Positions 6,970-8,554 of a stretch of DNA of 8,554 nt are shown in pieces. Made by a program: the position numbers and the translations under genes. The notes below the pieces were generated by a model. That model saw only the letters and a program-made list of their open reading frames with translations, was not told the DNA's origin and did no database searches. Source of the DNA: Alphaproteobacteria bacterium. GTDB lineage: Bacteria; Pseudomonadota; Alphaproteobacteria; Reyranellales; Reyranellaceae. The stretch is taken from positions 1-8,554 of the forward strand of contig VBAF01000158.1 in assembly GCA_005884705.1 (NCBI GenBank), in the 5' to 3' direction. Positions within the stretch are counted from its first letter, which is position 1. Each line of letters starts with the position of its first letter.

Positions 6970-7812
6970 CCCGCACACCGCGGCCGCGGTGACGGACGCG
7001 CCGCGCAAGCAGGCGCGGTTCTCGCCGACGCGCGAGGCGTGGCGACGCTTCCGCAAGCACCGGCTGGCGATGGTCAGCTCGGTCGTGCTCGGCATCATTC
7101 TGGTCGCGGTGCTGCTGGGGCCGCTGGTCTGGCGCGTGCCGATCAACGAGATCGACTTCGCCGCCAAGCTCGAGGGGCCGTCGCCGTCGGCTTCGCTGCC
7201 ATGCTGGTCGCCTGCATCATGGGCGTGCTGGTCGGCGCCGTCGCCGGCATGTCACGCGGCAGTGTCGACGCCGCGCTGATGTGGCTCGCCGACCTCTTCC
7301 TGTCGCTGCCGGCGCTGCCGCTGCTGCTGCTGATCATCTACATGTTCCGCGAAAGCCTGAAGGGCGTCTTCGGGCCGGAGGGCGGAGTGTTCATCATGGT
7401 CGTGGCGGTGATCGGCGGGCTGCGCTGGATGCAGGTCGCGCGCCTGGTGCGCGCCCAGATCCTGTCGATCCGCGAGAAGGAGTTCATCGAGGCGGCGCGC
7501 GCGCTCGGCGCCTCGCCGGTCCGCCAGGTGGTGCGCCACATCCTGCCCAACGCGCTCGGGCCGGTGATCGTCGCCGGCACGATCGACGTCGCCGCGGCGA
7601 TCATCGCCGAATCGACCCTGTCCTTCCTGGGGCTGGGCTTCCCGCCCGGCATCCCGACCTGGGGCCGCGTCCTGTTCGACGCCAAAGACACGATCGACAT
7701 CGCGCCGCACTGGGCAATCTTCGCCGGCGCCGCCATCTTCCTCACCGTGCTGACCATCAACTTCATCGGCGATGGCCTGCGTGATGCGCTCGATCCGCGG
7801 CGCGTGCTGTGA
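6935..7812 (+). pseudogene. ABC transporter permease, DppC/OppC type, disrupted by a deletion with frameshift
   Basis: This would be the second permease subunit. The 5' part (6935-7183) encodes a normal DppC start: a variable cytoplasmic tail, REAWRRFRKHRLAM, the first membrane helix, and RVPINEIDFAAKLEGPS. The 3' part (from about 7186 to the TGA at 7810-7812) is in a different frame and encodes VGFAAMLVACIMGVLVGAVAG, the remaining helices, the EAA loop (EFIEAARALGASPVRQVVRH) and the terminal DGLRDALDPRRVL. Between them the conserved LGTD..G.D..SR..YG.R.SL segment of the family, about 26-28 residues, is absent, and the net change is 3n+1 bases if it is a loss. Reading straight through ends at TGA 7277-7279 after 114 residues. 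The ATG at 6935 has no clear ribosome binding site and probably depends on coupling with the upstream permease; GTG at 6989 is an alternative. The ATPase start overlaps its stop. A sequencing or assembly error would look the same. Confidence 0.88.
7178..7189 (+). repeat. Tandem CCGTCG pair at the permease deletion junction
   Basis: Two adjacent copies of CCGTCG (7178-7183 and 7184-7189) lie exactly where the DppC reading frame changes and where the conserved segment is lost. Short repeats at a junction fit slippage or microhomology-mediated loss, but they are common in this GC-rich sequence. Confidence 0.5.
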
Positions 7813-8554
7813 TGGCGGAGACGCTTTTAGACATCCGGGACCTGAAGACTTGGTTCAAGACCGACGACGGCATGGTCCGCGCCGTCGACGGCGTCAGCCT
7901 GTATATCGACCGCGGCGAGACCCTGGGCGTTGTCGGCGAATCGGGCTGCGGCAAGACGGTGACCGCGCGCTCGGTGCTCAAGCTGATCGATATGCCGCCT
8001 GGCCGCTTCGAGGCCGGCCAGATCCTGTGGCGGGGCCGCGACGTGATCCCGCTGTCGCCCGAGGAGATGGACAAGATCCGCGCCCGCGAGATCGCCATTA
8101 TTTTCCAGGAGCCGATGACCTCGCTCAATCCGGTCTACACGGTCGGCGACCAGATCGCCGAAGTGCTGCGCCAGCACGACGAGCTCAGCCGCAAGCAGGC
8201 GCTCAGTGGCGCCGTGGACATGCTGCGGCTGGTCAACATCCCCAACCCGCAGAAGCGGGTGCACGATTATCCACACCAGTTCTCCGGCGGCATGCGCCAG
8301 AGGGTGATGATCGCCATGGCGCTCTCCTGCAAGCCCCAGCTGCTGATCGCCGACGAGCCGACCACGGCGCTCGACGTCACCATCCAGGCGCAGATCCTCG
8401 AGCTGATGCAGGAGATGAAGGACAGGCTCGGCATGTCGATCATGCTGATCACCCATGCCATGGGCGTGGTTGCCGAGACCTGCCAGCGCGTGGTCGTGAT
8501 GTATGCCGGCAAGGTGGTCGAGGAGGCGCCGGTCGAGGCGCTGTTCGGCAACCC
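7812..8554 (+). CDS. ABC transporter ATP-binding protein, DppD/OppD type (3' end outside window)
   Basis: This subunit hydrolyses ATP on the cytoplasmic side to drive the importer; family members normally pair with a DppF partner encoded next. The first 247 codons are present, with no stop before the window end. Seen: Walker A GESGCGKT (42-49), Q-loop with FQEPMTSLNP (98-107), signature FSGGMRQR (157-164), Walker B LLIADEP (177-183), D-loop TALD (185-188) and the H-loop His215. The residues after the histidine read ITHAMGVVAE where most relatives have ITHDLGVVAE, so the usual Asp is Ala. All other catalytic residues are intact, so it should be active. The ATG overlaps the TGA of the broken permease by one base (TGATG), showing that the operon layout was kept. 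The C-terminal extension typical of DppD/OppD, with its Cys motif, lies beyond the window. Confidence 0.95.
   Translation, partial: MAETLLDIRDLKTWFKTDDGMVRAVDGVSLYIDRGETLGVVGESGCGKTVTARSVLKLIDMPPGRFEAGQILWRGRDVIPLSPEEMDKIRAREIAIIFQEPMTSLNPVYTVGDQIAEVLRQHDELSRKQALSGAVDMLRLVNIPNPQKRVHDYPHQFSGGMRQRVMIAMALSCKPQLLIADEPTTALDVTIQAQILELMQEMKDRLGMSIMLITHAMGVVAETCQRVVVMYAGKVVEEAPVEALFGN

Noticed and set aside
6935..7812. Programmed ribosomal frameshift in the DppC-type gene
   Set aside because: No slippery heptamer is seen at the junction, and a simple shift would not restore the missing conserved segment; deletion explains both observations.

Overview
The window looks like chromosomal DNA from a GC-rich alphaproteobacterium. 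The taxon is an inference from base composition and from the style of the proteins (a Tat-exported peptide-type binding protein, an alphaproteobacterial-style DppBCD set and a PCu(A)C chaperone); no rRNA or other marker is present. The genes form two divergent sets that share a short control region of about 127 bp (4063-4189). I see no tRNA, rRNA, CRISPR array, insertion sequence or phage gene, and no gene-free stretch longer than 300 bases.

Left half, minus strand, read from 4062 down to 1: a Gdx/SugE-type SMR guanidinium exporter, a classical short-chain dehydrogenase/reductase, a small DUF2946-like secreted or anchored protein with Cys/His residues, a TonB-dependent outer-membrane receptor, and the first 74 codons of a periplasmic PCu(A)C copper chaperone cut by the window edge. 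The gaps are 23, 9, 33 and 11 bp, so the five could be one transcript. The last three read as a metal (probably copper) handling cassette: the receptor brings the ligand through the outer membrane and the chaperone carries Cu(I) in the periplasm. How the exporter and the dehydrogenase relate to that cassette is not evident.

Right half, plus strand, from 4190 to the window end: a Tat-exported family 5 solute-binding protein, a DppB-type permease, a DppC-type permease and a DppD-type ATPase cut by the window edge. This is the usual order of a dipeptide/oligopeptide/nickel-type ABC importer. The substrate cannot be read from sequence. The DppC-type gene is broken: about 26-28 residues, including the family's conserved LGTD..G.D segment, are missing at about 7183-7186 and the reading frame changes there. 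Unless this is a sequencing or assembly error, the importer lacks a normal second permease.

The shared control region holds a plausible sigma-70 promoter for the importer (4095-4123), a perfect 12-bp palindrome just downstream of it (4138-4149), and, on the other strand, two small potential stem-loops with ACGA in the loops just before the exporter start. I did not find a convincing undescribed system. The best leads are the disrupted permease, the exporter leader and the palindrome.
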